From Arthrobacter sp. B3I9 (GTDB lineage: Bacteria > Actinomycetota > Actinomycetes > Actinomycetales > Micrococcaceae): a stretch of DNA of 64,000 bases. The notes under the pieces are model-generated. The model saw only the letters and a list, made by a program, of their open reading frames with translations, was not told the DNA's origin and searched no databases. The position numbers and the translations under genes are program-made. How positions within the stretch are numbered: position 1 is the first letter of the stretch; each line of letters starts with the position of its first letter. Positions 9,230 through 17,428 of this stretch are shown piece by piece. The DNA lies in NCBI RefSeq assembly GCF_030816935.1, contig NZ_JAUSYO010000001.1, positions 620,001 to 684,000 on the forward strand, in the 5' to 3' direction.

Positions 9230-10153
9230 CTAGCGGCGCCGGTACCTGAGATCGAAGATCAGCCGCCCCGCCTCGTGCGCCTTGTTCTCGAAACTGGTCA
9301 GGATTCTGCCTTCGAACCTCGGTGCCCAGCCACCGGTCTCATCGGTGCCTTCGTTGGGGCCCGTATGTTCGGTGCTCACCGGTGGCCGGCCTTCTTTGAC
9401 GGGCGCCCCGCCAACCAGGGCTTCGACGCCGGATTCCCAGACCTGGGTCAGTGGGCTGTCCGCGCCGCTGCGCTCGCCCTCGTGCAGGTTCTCGAAGTCG
9501 GGGGAGCCGGCCAGCACGTCACGCACGTGGACCGCATAGTTGGACCAGTCCGTCGCGATCCGCCAGATACCGCCCGGCTTCAGGGCGCGGGCGACGAGAT
9601 CGGCGAACTCCGGCTGGATGAGCCGGCGTTTGTGGTGCCGGGACTTGTGCCACGGGTCCGGGAAGAACACCCACACCTCTGTGACCGAGCCTGCCGGGAG
9701 CATCGTGGCCAGCACTTCGGGGGCGTTCGCCTCCACCACCCGGACGTTCGTGAGTCCCCGGCTGTTGATCTTGATCAGGGTGTTGGCCAGGCCCGGGGTG
9801 TACACCTCGACAGCGAGGAAGTCCTTGTCCGGATTCTCCTCGGCGGCATGGCAGACCGCGTCGCCGAGGCCTGAACCGATTTCCACGATCAACGGGGCCT
9901 TGCGCCCGAATTCGGCTTCCGCATCAAACTCGTACTCCGGGTGCACGGAAGTGTTGGCGACGTGGCGGGGCACCTCCACGGCCCAGCGGTCAGCGTGCTC
10001 TTCCCACGCGGCCTGGCGCCGGCCCTGCAGCCGGGTGCCGCGTCGCACGAAGCTCACCGGCCGGCCGCCGTAGGTGCCGAACGAGGCCTGGCTGCCGGGG
10101 GTCACCGGGCGGGAGGGCTGCGGCGCCTCGGGTATTTCTGGGGTTTCACTCAT
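9230..10153 (-). CDS. trmB: tRNA (guanine-N7-)-methyltransferase
   Basis: Transfers a methyl group from S-adenosylmethionine to N7 of G46 in the variable loop of tRNA. The 307-residue product has the SAM site VEIGSGLGD, EVYTPGL, a NVRVVEANA segment, and the family signature VFFPDPWHKSRHHKRRL, which carries the catalytic and RNA-contact residues. The first about 80 residues are a low-complexity Pro/basic extension common in actinobacterial members. The ATG at 10153 directly abuts a GGAAGGG stretch, so translation may begin slightly further in. Divergent from the MFS gene at 10232. Confidence 0.95.
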   Translation of the reverse strand: MSETPEIPEAPQPSRPVTPGSQASFGTYGGRPVSFVRRGTRLQGRRQAAWEEHADRWAVEVPRHVANTSVHPEYEFDAEAEFGRKAPLIVEIGSGLGDAVCHAAEENPDKDFLAVEVYTPGLANTLIKINSRGLTNVRVVEANAPEVLATMLPAGSVTEVWVFFPDPWHKSRHHKRRLIQPEFADLVARALKPGGIWRIATDWSNYAVHVRDVLAGSPDFENLHEGERSGADSPLTQVWESGVEALVGGAPVKEGRPPVSTEHTGPNEGTDETGGWAPRFEGRILTSFENKAHEAGRLIFDLRYRRR

Positions 10154-10231
10154 CCCTTCCAGAATAGTGGAGTCGCGCCGGATGCCGGATCCCTTGGCGG
10201 GGGCGCGGAGAAGCCTGCCAGAATAGGTCGG

Positions 10232-11533
10232 GTGACGTCACCGCAGAACGCCCAGGACTCCGCGCTCCAGCGCATCCCCGCCGGCGGGGACCGGCGCAGC
10301 ACGCTCGTGGACGCGGAGATCGACGAAGTTCCTGCGGCCGCGCCCACCCACGTCGGCAGCCGGCGCGGGCTCGTCTATCTGGGACTCTGCCTGGTCCTGA
10401 TCGCGCTGAACCTCCGCTCCGTTTTCTCCAGTTTTCCCGCGGTGCTTCCCGAGGTGACGGCCGACGCCGGACTGCCGGGCTGGGCGGTCACGGTGCTCAC
10501 CACGGTGCCCGTCACACTGCTCGGGCTGTTTGCCCCGCTGGCACCCGTGCTTGCCCGCCGCTTCGGCGCCGAACGCGTGCTGCTCGGCGCCATGGCGGTA
10601 CTGACGGCCGGGCTGCTGCTGCGTCCTGTGCACGTCGGGGGCGCCGGGCACCTTCCCGCCCTGCTCGCCGGCACGGCCGCCTGCGGGGCCGCCATCTCGC
10701 TCTGCAACGTCCTGCTGCCCGGCCTGGTCAAGCGTGACTTCCCGCACCGGCTGGGCCTGATGGGCGGTCTCTACACGACGGCGATCTGCGCCTCCGCGGC
10801 GCTCGGCGCCGGCTTCACCTACCCCATTTTCACCGTGACGGGGGAATGGACGGCGGCGCTTTGGTTCTGGGCGCTGCCTGCCGGCGTCGTCCTTGTGCTG
10901 TTCCTTCCGCTCGCCGTCCGGCAGCACCCTGGCCGGCACCAGCTGGCGGCCGACGGCGTGAACGTATGGCGCTCGGCCATCGCCTGGCAGCTCACTATCT
11001 TCATGGTCCTGCAGGCCATGATGTCCTTCAGCGTCTTTGCCTGGCTGGCACCCATCCTGCGCGAGCGCGGCATGGACGGAGGCACGGCCGGGCTGATTGT
11101 TTCCGCCTCGATCGTGCTGCAGATGCTTGGGTCCCTCTTCGCTCCTGCCCTGGCTGCCCGCTTGCGTGACCAGCGCGTCATCAGCGCGGTCGTGGCCCTG
11201 ATGACGGGGAGCGGATTTGCCCTCAGCATCTTCGGGCCGCTGGAACTGACCTGGCTGTGGACCGGTCTCCTCGGCCTGGGCCAGGGCAGCATGACCGCCG
11301 TCGCGCTGACCATGATCATGCTCCGCACCCGCGACGGCCACACCGCGGCCCGCCTGTCCGGGATGATGCAGGGCGTGGGTTACGGCGTCGGCTCCACCGG
11401 GACACTCCTGGCCGGCCAGCTGCACCAGTCCACAGGGTCCTTCGCGGCGGCAGGTTTGTTCTTCCTTGCGGTCGGTGCGCTGGCCGCGGTGTTCGGCTAC
11501 TGCGCCGGGCGGAACCGCTTCGTCGGCGGCTGA
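10232..11533 (+). CDS. MFS transporter of the CynX/NimT (cyanate/nitroimidazole-type) family
   Basis: A 433-residue, 12-helix major facilitator. A cytoplasmic N-terminal extension of about 45 residues precedes the first helix (GLVYLGLCLVLIALNLRS). The NLR motif in helix 1 and the VLLPGLVKRDFP and RTRDGHTAARLSGM segments are typical of the CynX/NimT group. The start is set at GTG 10232 because upstream in-frame sequence runs back through the trmB gene. The stop is 9 bases before the next MFS gene, so the two are probably co-transcribed. Substrate unknown. Confidence 0.85.
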   Translation: MTSPQNAQDSALQRIPAGGDRRSTLVDAEIDEVPAAAPTHVGSRRGLVYLGLCLVLIALNLRSVFSSFPAVLPEVTADAGLPGWAVTVLTTVPVTLLGLFAPLAPVLARRFGAERVLLGAMAVLTAGLLLRPVHVGGAGHLPALLAGTAACGAAISLCNVLLPGLVKRDFPHRLGLMGGLYTTAICASAALGAGFTYPIFTVTGEWTAALWFWALPAGVVLVLFLPLAVRQHPGRHQLAADGVNVWRSAIAWQLTIFMVLQAMMSFSVFAWLAPILRERGMDGGTAGLIVSASIVLQMLGSLFAPALAARLRDQRVISAVVALMTGSGFALSIFGPLELTWLWTGLLGLGQGSMTAVALTMIMLRTRDGHTAARLSGMMQGVGYGVGSTGTLLAGQLHQSTGSFAAAGLFFLAVGALAAVFGYCAGRNRFVGG

Positions 11534-11542
11534 CCGTAGCCC

Positions 11543-12961
11543 GTGTCCCGCACTGTTCCAGCCCCGGTCCCGGAATCAGCCGGCCTCTTCCACCGCAGCT
11601 ACCTGCTGGTGACGCTCGGCGCCTGTGCCTTGGTGTTCCTCGCCGCCTTCGAGTCCATGGCGGTGACGACGATCATGCCGCTGGTCAGCCGTGAGCTGGG
11701 CGGAGCAGCGTTGTATGCGCTGGCTTTTGCCGGCCCTCTCGCCACCGGCGTCATCGGCATGGTGGCGGCGGGCAACTGGTCCGACCGGCACGGTCCGGCG
11801 GGTCCGCTGTTCGCGTCGGTGGCCCTGTTCGTGCTGGGCCTGGTGATCGCGGGAACGGCCGGAAGCATGGCCGCCCTGGTGGCCGGCCGGCTGGTGCAGG
11901 GCCTCGGCGGGGGTGCCATGACGGTTTCCCTCTACGTGGTTGTGGCCCGGGTATATCCGCAGGTGCTGCATCCGAAGATTTTCGCCGCATTTTCCGCTGC
12001 CTGGGTGATTCCCTCGCTTGTTGGCCCCTTCGCAGCCGGCCTGGTGGCTCAACTGGCGAGCTGGCATTGGGTTTTCCTGGGCGTGGTGGGGCTGGTGGTG
12101 CCGGCGCTGCTCATGATCGTGCCGGCAGTGCGCGGGCTGCGCGGCAGTCCGGAGCGGAAATCCCCGGAGCGGAAATCGCCGGAGCGGAAATCGCCGGAGC
12201 GGACCCGAAACGGGGAAGGGTACGTCCGGTTGGCTTGGGCTGCGCTGGCCGCGCTCGCCGTGCTGGGGCTGAATCTGTCCGTTGAATTGCCGGCCGGCGG
12301 TGGTGTGCTGGCGGCGGGTTCCGTGGCCGTGGCGCTCGTAGCCGTCCGCCCGCTCGTGCCCCGCGGAACCCTCATGGCCCGCCGCGGGCTTCCCAGCGTG
12401 ATCCTCACGCGCGGGCTGGCCTCGGCGGCGTTCTTCGGTACCGAGGTCTACCTGCCGTACCTGCTGGTGGAACGCTACATGTTCTCACCGACCTTCGCCG
12501 GCCTGACCCTTACGGCGGGAGCCCTCGCGTGGGCCGCCGCCTCCGGCGTCCAGGGCAGGCTGGGACCCCGCCTGATGGACCGCCGCGCCGTGCGGACCGG
12601 GGCAGGGATGGTGCTCGGCGCCGTCGTTCTTGCTCTGGTGACTACCGTGCTCGGCTGGCCTGCAGCCGTGCCGATCGCCGGCTGGGTGTTTGCCGGCGGG
12701 GGAATGGGGCTGATGTATCCGCGCCTGAGCGTGATGACCCTGGCCCTGTCCACCAAGGACACGGAGGGCTTCAACAGCTCGGCGATGTCCATTTCCGATT
12801 CCCTCGGGGGCGCACTGGCCCTGGCCGCCACGGCCATCGTCTTTGCCGCTTACCCGGGGACTGCAGGGTCCTTCGCCGGTGTTTTCACGCTCACCGCGGC
12901 CCTCGGGGTTGCCGCCCTCGTGGTCGCGCCGCGCGTGGCCAGGGCGCCGCGCGAAGGCTGA
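11543..12961 (+). CDS. MFS multidrug/drug-resistance-type transporter
   Basis: A 472-residue multi-helix exporter. AFESMAVTTIMPLVSREL in helix 1, the NWSDRHGPAG loop and GRLVQGLGGGAM are signatures of drug:proton antiporters. The central cytoplasmic loop contains SPERK repeated three times plus a partial fourth, encoded by a 15-bp tandem repeat at 12151-12203. The start is GTG 11543, 9 bases after the previous MFS stop. Substrate unknown; a role in export is inferred from the family. Confidence 0.85.
   Translation: MSRTVPAPVPESAGLFHRSYLLVTLGACALVFLAAFESMAVTTIMPLVSRELGGAALYALAFAGPLATGVIGMVAAGNWSDRHGPAGPLFASVALFVLGLVIAGTAGSMAALVAGRLVQGLGGGAMTVSLYVVVARVYPQVLHPKIFAAFSAAWVIPSLVGPFAAGLVAQLASWHWVFLGVVGLVVPALLMIVPAVRGLRGSPERKSPERKSPERKSPERTRNGEGYVRLAWAALAALAVLGLNLSVELPAGGGVLAAGSVAVALVAVRPLVPRGTLMARRGLPSVILTRGLASAAFFGTEVYLPYLLVERYMFSPTFAGLTLTAGALAWAAASGVQGRLGPRLMDRRAVRTGAGMVLGAVVLALVTTVLGWPAAVPIAGWVFAGGGMGLMYPRLSVMTLALSTKDTEGFNSSAMSISDSLGGALALAATAIVFAAYPGTAGSFAGVFTLTAALGVAALVVAPRVARAPREG
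12151..12203 (+). repeat. In-frame 15-bp tandem repeat (3.5 copies)
   Basis: Unit ggagcggaaatcgcc occurs at 12151 (one mismatch), 12166 and 12181, with a partial copy at 12196. It encodes charged SPERK units in the central loop of the MFS transporter. Because the unit is a multiple of three, slippage would change loop length without a frameshift. Confidence 0.95.
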
Positions 12962-12982
12962 CGGACGGCCGCAGCGCCTGTT

Positions 12983-13642
12983 TCAGCGGGCGATGCGGGT
13001 GGCGCGCAGCACGGCATCCGTGAGCTCGGCCGCCTCGCCGTCGGGTCCGGTCGCACTCCGGACGCGGATGTCCAGGACGTCGCGGCGCCACTCGGGTGCC
13101 TCGATCCGAAGTTCCTGCGCCACCTCCTCGGCAGTAAAGTACTGCTCGTGCGAGTGGTGGTTTCCCCAGGACGGCAGTCCGTCCGGGTGGTGCCCGACAA
13201 TGAGCAGAGTGCCGCCGGTGCGCACCGCTGCCGCGGCCAGCCGCAGGCCCTGCTGCCACGGCAACAGGGTCGAGTGCAGGAACTGGGCGCTGACCAGGTC
13301 GTACTGCCGGTCCGGCACCCAGGTGGCCAGATCCTGCTGCACCCACTCAATGTTGCCGTCCTGCCCCACCTCGCGGGCATGCGCAGCCGCCCTTTCGAGC
13401 GCGACGGCGGAGACGTCCAGGGCCGTCACGGTCCAGCCCTGGGTGGCCAGCCACAGGGCGTCAGCGCCCTCGCCGCAGCCCAGGTCGAGTGCGGATCCCG
13501 GCTGCAGCCCGGACGCTTCGGCCACCAGCTGAGGATTGGGCCGCCCGCTCCAGACCCTGGGCCGGCTGCGGTACCGTTCATCCCACAACTGCGCCGCCGT
13601 GCCCGCGTCCGTTCCGCCGGCGTCGTGATGGTGCTCCGTCAT
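12983..13642 (-). CDS. Class I SAM-dependent methyltransferase (thiopurine/TehB-like)
   Basis: A 219-residue Rossmann methyltransferase. Motif I is LDLGCGEGADALWLA (about residues 50-64), followed by TALDVSAVALERA, IEWVQQDLATW, and YDLVSAQFLHS. The order WDERYRS...PNPQLV at the N-terminus is shared with many small-molecule or chalcogen methyltransferases. ATG 13642 was chosen over an upstream in-frame start at 13708 because GGAGGAG lies 5 bases before it. The gene converges on the MFS gene with a 21-base gap. Substrate unknown. Confidence 0.85.
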   Translation of the reverse strand: MTEHHHDAGGTDAGTAAQLWDERYRSRPRVWSGRPNPQLVAEASGLQPGSALDLGCGEGADALWLATQGWTVTALDVSAVALERAAAHAREVGQDGNIEWVQQDLATWVPDRQYDLVSAQFLHSTLLPWQQGLRLAAAAVRTGGTLLIVGHHPDGLPSWGNHHSHEQYFTAEEVAQELRIEAPEWRRDVLDIRVRSATGPDGEAAELTDAVLRATRIAR

Positions 13643-13791
13643 GAGTCTCCTCCAGTTGGTTCCCCTCATTTTGGCAGGCCAACCGCTGGATGGACACAAA
13701 GAAATCACCCGGCCGAAACGCCGTCGAAACGTTTCATCGGCAAGCTGAAGGCGTAATCGAAAGCGCTGGAACTTTAGGGGAGGAGCAGGCG

Positions 13792-14226
13792 ATGGCTGCA
13801 GAGGAGGTCGGCAGGGTCCGAACAGGTGCGGAGTTGTCGGTCGGGGACGAAATCGAGGCCTGGCACAACGGCAAGCTGTTCCACCGGGGCTGCGTCAGCC
13901 AGACGGTTGCGTCGATGGACCTGGTGTGGATCCGGGACGCCCGGACCGGGGCCCGAAGGCTGATCGACGTCGAGGCGCTGGTCATTCTCCGCGCCCCCAC
14001 GCCCGCAGACACTGCCCGGCCCGCAACGGCGACGGACTCGGCAAAAGCGGCCGCAACGCTTGGCACCGCCGGAACGGCAACGCTCCGCACCGCCGGACCG
14101 GCAACCGCGACGGCGGGAACGGCATCACCGGCAACTGTGGCGGCGGCGAAGGGCGGCGCCAGGGGAGTTCCTGCCCGGCCGGCGTCGCACGTCCCGCTGT
14201 TCCACGCACCCGGCCTCGCGACCTGA
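13792..14226 (+). CDS. Hypothetical protein with Ala/Thr-rich tail
   Basis: A 144-residue product with a folded-looking first half (about residues 1-65, with VGDEIEAWHNGKLFHRGCV...LVWIRDARTGARRLIDVEAL, reminiscent of small beta-barrel domains) and a low-complexity tail rich in Ala, Thr and Pro (about 68-125). ATG 13792 is preceded by an excellent ribosome binding site (GGGGAGGAG). I do not recognise the family; the tail is probably disordered. It stands alone between a divergent methyltransferase gene and the helicase leader region. Confidence 0.65.
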   Translation: MAAEEVGRVRTGAELSVGDEIEAWHNGKLFHRGCVSQTVASMDLVWIRDARTGARRLIDVEALVILRAPTPADTARPATATDSAKAAATLGTAGTATLRTAGPATATAGTASPATVAAAKGGARGVPARPASHVPLFHAPGLAT

Positions 14227-14288
14227 CCCGGCCGGGTCAACGCCCGCCGGGCGCCCGCGGCACCTAGGACGCCGTCCCCACCCAGCTA

Positions 14289-14337
14289 GCTCGCACTTGA
14301 TGCCGTTTCGAGCCCTCAAACGGCATCAAGTGCGAGC
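14289..14337. repeat. Perfect 20-bp inverted repeat (palindrome C)
   Basis: The left arm gctcgcacttgatgccgttt (14289-14308) and an exactly complementary right arm (14318-14337) enclose a 9-base loop. The inner part (GCCGTTT-C-GAGCCCTCAAACGGC) closely matches the central hairpin of the interspersed element at 47613-47726. It may act as a terminator for the gene ending at 14226, or be a relict of the same repeat family. Confidence 0.9.
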
Positions 14338-14404
14338 GGGTTGGGGGGAGGCTGGAAACGAGAGGGCCGCCGCAGATGGTAGACTGGTGGAACTTGATGT
14401 GCAG

Positions 14405-14498
14405 TGATGCCCACTTTGGTCTTGAATGATCGGTCCGGTTCATCAACCGGTTCCCCTGCTGGATTCCTCCGGAATCAGCTGGCGGAGTGGGCTTTTTT
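14405..14498 (+). ncRNA. Putative structured leader or small RNA ending in an intrinsic terminator
   Basis: In the 446-base space before the DEAD-box helicase gene, GCCCACT (14409-14415) pairs with AGTGGGC (14486-14492) and is followed by six T residues (14493-14498). Two hairpins lie inside this closing stem: CCGGTT-catc-AACCGG (14435-14450) and GATTCC-tcc-GGAATC (14462-14476). The result is a three-way junction ending in a terminator, 175 bases before the helicase ATG. A TAGACT box at 14380-14385 is a candidate -10. It could be an attenuator controlling the helicase gene or a free small RNA. No family assignment is possible by eye. Confidence 0.5.
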
Positions 14499-14672
14499 CA
14501 TGTGAGAGGCACATCCTGCGTCGATGAACGCGTTCTATTTGGTCCCGACCGCCGCTGCCGCAAGGCTGGTGGAGGCCCGGTTGATCACCTGACTTTTCTT
14601 CGGCGAACCCCCTTGCCAACCGGCATCGGGGCCGATATCCGCACGGATACCGCCTGAAAGACCTTTGACTAT

Positions 14673-16565
14673 ATGACTACTTTTGCTGCCCTCGGCACGC
14701 CCAAGGCCCTCGCCGACACCCTCACCGCCCAGGGGATCGAAACCCCGTTCCCCATCCAGGTCAAGACCCTTCCGGACACACTGGCAGGACGCGACGTCCT
14801 GGGCCGTGGCCGCACCGGCTCGGGCAAGACGATCGCTTTCGCCATCCCGCTTGTGGCACGACTCGCCGAGCGGGAAGCCAAGCACTTCCGCAAGCCCGGC
14901 CGCCCCATGGGCCTGGTCCTCGCCCCCACCCGCGAACTCGCCACGCAGATCAACGCCACCATTGAGCCGATGGCCAAGGCCATGGGGCTGAACACCACCG
15001 TGATTTACGGCGGCATCTCGCAGGCGCGCCAGGAAAAGGCCCTGCGCGCCGGCGTCGACATCGTCATCGCCTGCCCGGGCCGCCTGGAGGACCTGATCCG
15101 CCAGCGCATCCTGACCCTCGAAGCCGTCGAGATCACCGTCCTGGATGAGGCCGACCACATGGCCGACCTCGGCTTCCTGCCTGTGGTCAAGAAGCTCATG
15201 GACATGACCCCCAGCCAGGGCCAGCGCCTGCTGTTCTCCGCCACCCTGGACAACGGCGTGGACAAGATCGTCCAGCGCTACCTGTCCAACCCGCTGACGC
15301 ACTCCGTTGATGATCCGCAGGCCGCGGTGACCACCATGGAGCACCACGTGCTCGTGGTCAACGACCAGACCGTCAAGAAGCAGCTGATCGTCGAGCTTGC
15401 ATCCGGTGCCGGCCGCCGCGTGCTCTTCATGCGCACCAAGCACCACGCCCGCAAGCTGGCAAAGACCCTCACCGATGCGGGGATTCCCGCCGTCGACCTG
15501 CACGGCAACCTCTCGCAGAACGCCCGTGACCGCAACCTGGCCGAGTTCTCCTCCGGTGACGTCCGCGTCCTGGTGGCCACCGACGTCGCGGCCCGCGGCG
15601 TCCACGTCGACGACGTCGAACTGGTCATCCACGTGGATCCGCCCACGGAGCACAAGGCATACCTGCACCGCTCGGGCCGTACCGCCCGTGCCGGCTCCGA
15701 CGGCACCGTGGTCACGCTGACCCTGCCGGAGCAGCAGTCCGACGTCAAGAAGCTGATGAAGGCTGCCGGCGTCGAGGTCAACTTCGAGCGTGTCACCGCG
15801 AACTCCCCGCTGGTAGCCGAACTGGTCGGTGAAATGGCCGACAAGATCGATCCGCGCACCCGCGCCGCGCTGCTGGCGGCCAAGTCCAACCAGGGCGGCG
15901 GCACTTCCACCGGAGCCAACGCCGAGCGCAAGCGCGCCCGTCGCCAGGCCTCTCCCACCGCGGGTGGCCGTGGCGGCCGAGGCGGACGCGGACGTGTTGG
16001 AGCCGAGGCTCCCCGCACGGACCTGCCCCGTTCCGAGCGCCGCGCCGTGGCCTACGAAGGCCAGGCCGCAGCCCGCAACGCGGCAGACCGCGTCGCGGAG
16101 CAGAACCAGGACCGTGCCGACGCCGAGCGCGCTGCACGCCGCAACGCCCGCGGACGGACCACGGCCTACGCGCACCACAACGATGTTCCGGCCGCAGGCG
16201 GCCGCGCATCGGCCGGCCGCGGCTCGGATGGACGCACAGACTCACGCATTACCCGCAGCGACGCTCCCCGCGGAGGCACCGGACGCCCGGCTTCCTCCGG
16301 CGGACAGCGCGGCGGACGCCCGGCAACCGGCCAGCGCGCCGCCGCGGGCGCGGGTGCAGGCTCGCGTTCAGGCGGCGGACAGCGCTCCGCCGGCGCCGGT
16401 GCGGCCAGCGGCGGCAACAAGGCTGTCTGGTCCTCCAACACCGGCGGCACCTCGGGCGGATCGTACTCCGGCGGCGGCAACGGCCGCTCCGGCGAGGGCC
16501 GTCCGGCACGCAGCGGCCCCCGCCGCGCATCCGCTCCGGCGTCGAACGAACGCCGCAGCCGCTAA
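14673..16565 (+). CDS. DEAD-box ATP-dependent RNA helicase with long RG/Ala-rich tail
   Basis: Unwinds RNA duplexes with ATP; family members act in ribosome assembly, RNA decay and cold adaptation. Product of 630 residues. The Q motif (FPIQVKTLP), Walker A (GRTGSGKT), PTRELA, GG, TPGR-like CPGR, DEAD, SAT, RVLVATDVAARGVHVDD and HRSGRTARAG are all present within residues 1-370. The last about 230 residues are a basic, Gly/Arg/Ala-rich and probably disordered RNA-binding tail. ATG 14673 has only a weak GAAAG ahead of it. The long structured 5' leader with a terminator suggests regulation in cis. Confidence 0.95.
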   Translation: MTTFAALGTPKALADTLTAQGIETPFPIQVKTLPDTLAGRDVLGRGRTGSGKTIAFAIPLVARLAEREAKHFRKPGRPMGLVLAPTRELATQINATIEPMAKAMGLNTTVIYGGISQARQEKALRAGVDIVIACPGRLEDLIRQRILTLEAVEITVLDEADHMADLGFLPVVKKLMDMTPSQGQRLLFSATLDNGVDKIVQRYLSNPLTHSVDDPQAAVTTMEHHVLVVNDQTVKKQLIVELASGAGRRVLFMRTKHHARKLAKTLTDAGIPAVDLHGNLSQNARDRNLAEFSSGDVRVLVATDVAARGVHVDDVELVIHVDPPTEHKAYLHRSGRTARAGSDGTVVTLTLPEQQSDVKKLMKAAGVEVNFERVTANSPLVAELVGEMADKIDPRTRAALLAAKSNQGGGTSTGANAERKRARRQASPTAGGRGGRGGRGRVGAEAPRTDLPRSERRAVAYEGQAAARNAADRVAEQNQDRADAERAARRNARGRTTAYAHHNDVPAAGGRASAGRGSDGRTDSRITRSDAPRGGTGRPASSGGQRGGRPATGQRAAAGAGAGSRSGGGQRSAGAGAASGGNKAVWSSNTGGTSGGSYSGGGNGRSGEGRPARSGPRRASAPASNERRSR

Positions 16566-16582
16566 TCCCCAACCGCTCCCTA

Positions 16583-16622
16583 ACCTCGCAAGCTCGGTCA
16601 GGGAACCCGGCCGTCGTGGCCC
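16583..16622 (-). repeat. Inverted partial copy of the interspersed element arm
   Basis: This 40-base segment is an imperfect inverted copy of 16683-16722 inside element A (CCTCGCAAGCTCGG... against ...CCGAGCTTGCGAGG). With that copy it can form a long hairpin spanning 16583-16722. It is not found beside the second element at 47613-47726. Confidence 0.8.
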
Positions 16623-16634
16623 CAGCTTAACCAG

Positions 16635-16750
16635 CATCGATTGCTCCGTAACCGCCGTTTAGAAGGTTCATAACGGCGGTTTGGGCCCACGCCGGCAGGG
16701 TTCCCTGGCCGAGCTTGCGAGGCGAGGGGGCCGGTGGGGAGCAATCGATG
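16635..16750 (+). repeat. Interspersed palindromic element, copy A
   Basis: A 116-bp element bounded by a perfect 13-bp terminal inverted repeat (CATCGATTGCTCC, 16635-16647; complement at 16738-16750), with an inner inverted repeat AACCGCCGTTT / AACGGCGGTTT (about 16650-16682). It is nearly identical to the reverse complement of 47613-47726. With the partial inverted copy it fills the space between two convergent genes (stops at 16565 and 16757). No reading frame of note. It could serve as a bidirectional terminator. Confidence 0.9.
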
Positions 16751-16756
16751 GGGTTT

Positions 16757-17407
16757 TTACCAGCCGCGGGCGCGCCACTCTTCCAGGTGCGGGCGCTCGG
16801 CTCCGAGGGTGGTTGGCTTGCCGTGGCCCGGGTGCACCACCGTGTCGTCCGGATAGATCTCGAACAGCCGCTCGCTTACATCGGCGAGCAGCTGGGCGAA
16901 CCGTTCCGGATCCTTCTGGGTGTTGCCGACGCCGCCGGGGAACAGCGAGTCGCCGGAGAAGATGTGCGCCGGGCCGTCCGGGTCGCGGTACACGAGGGCA
17001 ATCGAACCCGGCGTGTGGCCGCGCAGGTGAACGGCCGTCAGGTCGAAGCCGTCGAAGTGGACGGCGTCGCCGTCGTTGACCAGCACATCCGCCGGCACCG
17101 GTAGCTCCGGGGCATCGTCCGTCCCGGCCGCCGTCTTCACGCCGGTGGCCTCCACAAGGCCCGGCAGCGCGCGGACGTGGTCCCAGTGCTGGTGGGTGGT
17201 GGCAACCAGCTCCAGCTTCGACGTCCCGGATGTATCGGCGGCGGCGTCCCCAAGCAGCCGCTGGATGGCGGCCAGGTCATCGGCCGCGTCGATCAGCAGC
17301 TGGGCGCCGGAGGCCTTGCCCGTGAGCAGATAAACGTTGTTGTCCATCTCGCTGACCGAGATCCGGCGGATGGTGATGTCACGTAGGTCGTAAATGAGCG
17401 AGTCCAT
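16757..17407 (-). CDS. MBL-fold metallo-hydrolase
   Basis: A 216-residue metallo-beta-lactamase-fold hydrolase. The metal site is visible as THQHWDH (about residues 91-97), LRGHTPGS, FSGDSLFPGG and VHPGHGKPT. This is the glyoxalase II-like branch, whose members hydrolyse thioesters or lactones; the substrate is not evident here. It starts at ATG 17407 and follows the aldo/keto reductase gene 21 bases downstream on the same strand, so it may share that transcript. The 3' side abuts palindromic element A. Confidence 0.9.
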   Translation of the reverse strand: MDSLIYDLRDITIRRISVSEMDNNVYLLTGKASGAQLLIDAADDLAAIQRLLGDAAADTSGTSKLELVATTHQHWDHVRALPGLVEATGVKTAAGTDDAPELPVPADVLVNDGDAVHFDGFDLTAVHLRGHTPGSIALVYRDPDGPAHIFSGDSLFPGGVGNTQKDPERFAQLLADVSERLFEIYPDDTVVHPGHGKPTTLGAERPHLEEWRARGW

Positions 17408-17428
17408 GGGCTCCAGTCTACGGAGGCG

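Noticed and set aside
14535..16178. A 547-codon frame antisense to the DEAD-box helicase gene
   Set aside because: It is the reverse shadow of a clear helicase, Gly/Val-rich with no family features.
16635..16750. Copy A as a MITE with target-site duplication
   Set aside because: Terminal inverted repeats are clear, but no direct duplication flanks either copy, and covariation favours an RNA role.
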